Source of the DNA: Fomitopsis serialis
Lineage: Eukaryota; Basidiomycota; Agaricomycetes; Polyporales; Fomitopsidaceae
Reading direction: 5' to 3'
NCBI RefSeq assembly: GCF_022376445.1
Contig: NW_025955247.1
Location: forward strand, 1 to 50,480
DNA length: 50,480 nt
Shown here: positions 47,748 through 50,480 of the stretch, in pieces
Numbering within the stretch: the first letter of the stretch is position 1
How the letters are laid out: the number at the start of each line of letters is the position of its first letter
Translations under genes and position numbers: made by a program
Notes under the pieces: generated by a model
Databases searched by the model: none
Told to the model about the DNA's origin: nothing
What the model saw: only the letters and a program-made list of their open reading frames with translations

Positions 47748-49185
47748 ATGCGCTTCTTCAAGTATGCGTGCGGAGCATTGGCCTTCGGCTCTATGGTTCT
47801 GGCGGGCCGGCGAGAGGCTTCACCTCGAGCGAACCGGAGAGACCAAGTACTTGCGAGACGACAAGTCATCGAGGATTACCCTCCTCAAGATGTACCATGG
47901 GAATCCGAGGTGCGATACACGTACGTAATGCCTCGCGCTCGTCTGGTAAGTTACTTGAGCGACTGATTTGTCTGAAGGATCATGGACAACGACTGGAGCA
48001 GCACGGGCTTCATACCGTTCCTCGTCGCGCTGAACGCGAACATGACTGTCCTCGGCCTGACCGGCAACACCGCGGACTCATGGGCACTACAATGCACGCT
48101 GCACGCGCTCGCAACTCTTGAGCACGGGAACCTGTCGTGCATCCCCGTCGCTCTCGGCCAGCCGTACGTAAGTGCGGCGTTTGTATTGGTTCGCGAACCA
48201 CCGCTGATGTCAATAATCGCACAATAGCCTTTCATGATGACAGAACAACGTTTCGACATGTGGACGACCCTCTGGGGAACGCTTGACTGGGACGGCGTTT
48301 TCTCCCCCGAGAACCTCACGTTCGAGGCTGAAGGAAATGACCCAACCGGTGGCAGCCCATACCGCGTCTCCAAGGCTGCCTTCATCGAAGGTCAGCTTGC
48401 GCGATTCAACCGCTCCCCTTCACGATTTACCTGATACGTCGCTGCGGCAGGCTACCCGAACACGACCTACATCTCACAATCCGCGCCCGAGTTCATGATT
48501 GAGCAAGTGTTCAAGTATCCAGGGCAGGTCTCCATCTTCGCCGCAGGTTCGCTCACGAACGTCGCCGCGGCGATCCGGATGAACGGCACCTTCGCGGTGA
48601 CCGCGAAGGAGCTCGTCATCATGGGCGGCTACGTCGACCTGAACCTCATGCAGGTCCAGAGCGCGCTCGGCCAGGACCTCGGCAACGACATCAACTTCAT
48701 CGTCGACCCCGAGGCGGCACACATCGCCATTACGGCGGACTGGCCGAGCATCACAATCGCGGGTAACATAGCGAATACGCAGTACCTGACCGCGGAAAAC
48801 ATCACGCAGACGACGCTGCAGTCCCCGAACCTATACTCTGACCTCCTGGAGGTGTACTACACGGGCTTCCCTCTGTGGGACGAGACCGCTGGTAGGTGCT
48901 GAAACCCTTCCCCGTTATGCGATGTGCTCAGCCTGGAACACAGCGATGATCATGGCCTACCCTGACGTTGTAACCACCTCCGAGGAAGTCTACATGGACG
49001 TGTCGACGGCGTACGATAGCCCTTTCTACGGCGGTACCTACCTCTGGGGCTCCGACTTCGCGCCAAGTCACGCACGGAAGGTGAACTATGTCACCGGCCT
49101 GAATACGACGGTCTTCTGGGACAAGCTGATGGAGACGCTGAGCAACCCGAAACAGTGCGTGGACAGCGTTCCGCAGTTCGTGTAG
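47748..49185 (+). CDS. Secreted nucleoside hydrolase family protein
   Basis: Five exons, 47748-47920, 47978-48167, 48228-48390, 48451-48891 and 48932-49185, close in frame to 406 aa. The start has a short signal peptide (FFKYACGALAFGSMVLAG) and a basic pro-like segment, then IMDNDWSSTGFIPFLVAL. Other family blocks are LGLTGNTADSWALQCTLHAL, SIFAAGSLTNVAAAIRM, KELVIMGGYVD and FPLWDETA. Inosine-uridine nucleoside hydrolases split nucleosides into base and ribose; a secreted enzyme would scavenge them outside the cell. Metal-site oddity: DxDxxxDD reads DNDWSSTG, so both final aspartates are missing, and the late His-Asp reads Trp-Asp. I recall similar changes in related fungal secreted proteins, so this may be a family trait. 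Several Asn-X-Thr/Ser sequons are present. The last intron (48892-48931) is only 40 nt. The TATA box at 47660 and AATAAA at 49290 bracket the gene. Confidence 0.88.
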
Positions 49186-50480
49186 AGGTGCGTGGTGCTT
49201 GCATGGTGGCTGATCCAGTCTGACACGCTGCGTAGTGCGCTATGCCGTCGCTTGGGTCCAGCTTGAGACATCTCATAATGTCAATGTCAAATAAAGAGTC
49301 AATTAGCGACTATCTGCAAAAACACTAGCTCGGATAGTACGGGTGCTGTCTAGGGCCATTGAGCTCCGAATCTCGTAACGCCCGCTGACAACTACATCTC
49401 CATTGCATCGACTGTACAACCCACCAACATGCCTGTCCGGGATATGGCCCTGTGGGGCGTCGAAGCGATTAGGTGAATGGGTTTCTGCTGAGCAGTCATG
49501 TCCAGCGACGCTGACATCGCCTCACGAGATGACAGATACCCGGTCAATGTCCGAGTCCTATTCGCTGCTTTCCTTCACACTCTTGTCTTCCACACCTACC
49601 CCTTGAAGGCACGCATGATTCTGTGGTACTGATCTTTCCCCAAGAACGCCGGCGTTATCCGCGATTTGTATTCCCCGGTCTCGCCCACAGTGGTACTATG
49701 GGGGCGGCGCTGTTCCCCGCTTGGGAACGCTCCCTGCCTTCCGGGTGTCTTCTGTCGCGGCGGAGACTCGGCATCACCTTGAACGACCCGGTGCAGATGC
49801 GAGGATACCTTGTGTGCTCAGCAACCCGACTCTTGGTGCTCATTTTCCCGGACTCGGACTCGGACACGGCATACGTGTTCTACACCGACTATCGACAATC
49901 AATGAATCACGAAGCACAACACACATGCACACACATGCGTCCACTACCAGCCCTGCACGAGCCCAGCGTCTTGCCACATCGACGCCGGATGCAAGTGTCC
50001 TTCCGGCCACTCAGCTGTCCGGGGCGCCGTCATGCCGGTGCGTCCATTTCTGGCGCGCAGAATCGATCGATATCCGTCACGTCATCGTACCACATATGCT
50101 CCTAAAGGGTACAAAGCCTAATAGTCGTGATATATTGGATCCCCGAGTCCACATCTCATCAAGTTGGGAATCGATATTGAATATTTGAATATTGAACGTT
50201 AACGTCGTCTGCTTCGTTCTCATGTTCGGTCCGCCGGTGTTCAGCCCACTTGCATTCGCGGACGCAGTTCGCATTGCGGGCTTTAGTAGGGGCCACAACC
50301 GACACCCAGACACAGTCAGGCTCTCGAGATCCGCTTCGTTGCAACTGCACCAGAGGATAGATATACGTAACACAGCGAGGAGGCAAGCTACAAATGATAC
50401 AGACTGAAACATGTACAAGAACAATGCGCCGGCACGACGGCACGCCAATGGTACAAACGGGTAGTAACTTACAGCTTCCT
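49186..50480. other. Right-edge non-coding DNA
   Basis: No supported gene. Two overlapping plus-strand frames (49623-50105 and 49721-50188) and minus-strand frames at the end have no recognisable content or splice model. A gene extending past the right edge cannot be excluded. Confidence 0.45.
49290..49295 (+). promoter_or_regulatory. Polyadenylation signal AATAAA
   Basis: AATAAA occurs about 105 bases after the nucleoside hydrolase stop codon, in the expected orientation and distance. Confidence 0.5.

Noticed and set aside
1..50480. CRISPR arrays, prokaryotic operons or phage modules
   Set aside because: No regularly spaced direct repeats were seen, and the spliceosomal introns and protein families show a fungal nuclear genome.

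Overview
The window looks like nuclear DNA of a basidiomycete, most likely an Agaricomycete. Genes are broken by many short introns (mostly 47-66 nt, GT-AG, with CTNAY-like branch points). The recognisable proteins are typically fungal: a P5B ATPase of Ypk9 type, Bos1, Rrp17, Mia40, an OPT transporter and a Sec7/PH protein. No order or genus can be assigned from the sequence alone. Splice models were built by hand from reading-frame continuity and splice signals; most close exactly in frame.

Layout. 1-1815: no gene seen. 1816-6938 (-): large Sec7/PH protein. 6.9-10.6 kb: non-coding, with a C-rich stretch and two related G-rich elements. 10631-12034 (+): F-box-like protein, convergent with MIA40 (12523-13326, -). 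13980-14742 (+): unknown two-exon gene carrying an in-frame TAA, convergent with a seven-exon MBL-fold hydrolase (14939-16340, -). 16843-18557 (-): probable single-pass membrane protein. 19330-24612 (-): 18-exon P5B ATPase. 24956-25944 (-): Golgi SNARE BOS1, head to head with RRP17 (26246-27192, +). 27362-28829 (-): protein-lysine methyltransferase, tail to tail with RRP17. 30525-33763 (+): OPT transporter with three frame breaks. 36740-39045 (-): MDR dehydrogenase/reductase with a 1021-nt intron. 39885-40772 (+): intronless MBL-fold lactonase-like enzyme. 40.8-47.6 kb: gene desert with a dense cluster of perfect inverted repeats and a hammerhead-core-like motif. 47748-49185 (+): secreted nucleoside hydrolase family protein.

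The genes do not form one pathway. About 10.6-28.8 kb is ordinary housekeeping DNA: mitochondrial protein import, vacuolar/endosomal cation transport, ER-Golgi fusion, ribosome biogenesis and protein methylation. From about 29 kb onward the region is sparser and more accessory in character: nutrient uptake, small-molecule enzymes, a disrupted transporter, a long intron and a desert. I did not find a convincing new multi-gene system. The items most worth checking are the lysine at the catalytic glutamate position of the Sec7 domain, an apparently compensated frame shift in BOS1, the in-frame TAA of the 14-kb gene, and the structured elements near 43.5-43.9 kb.
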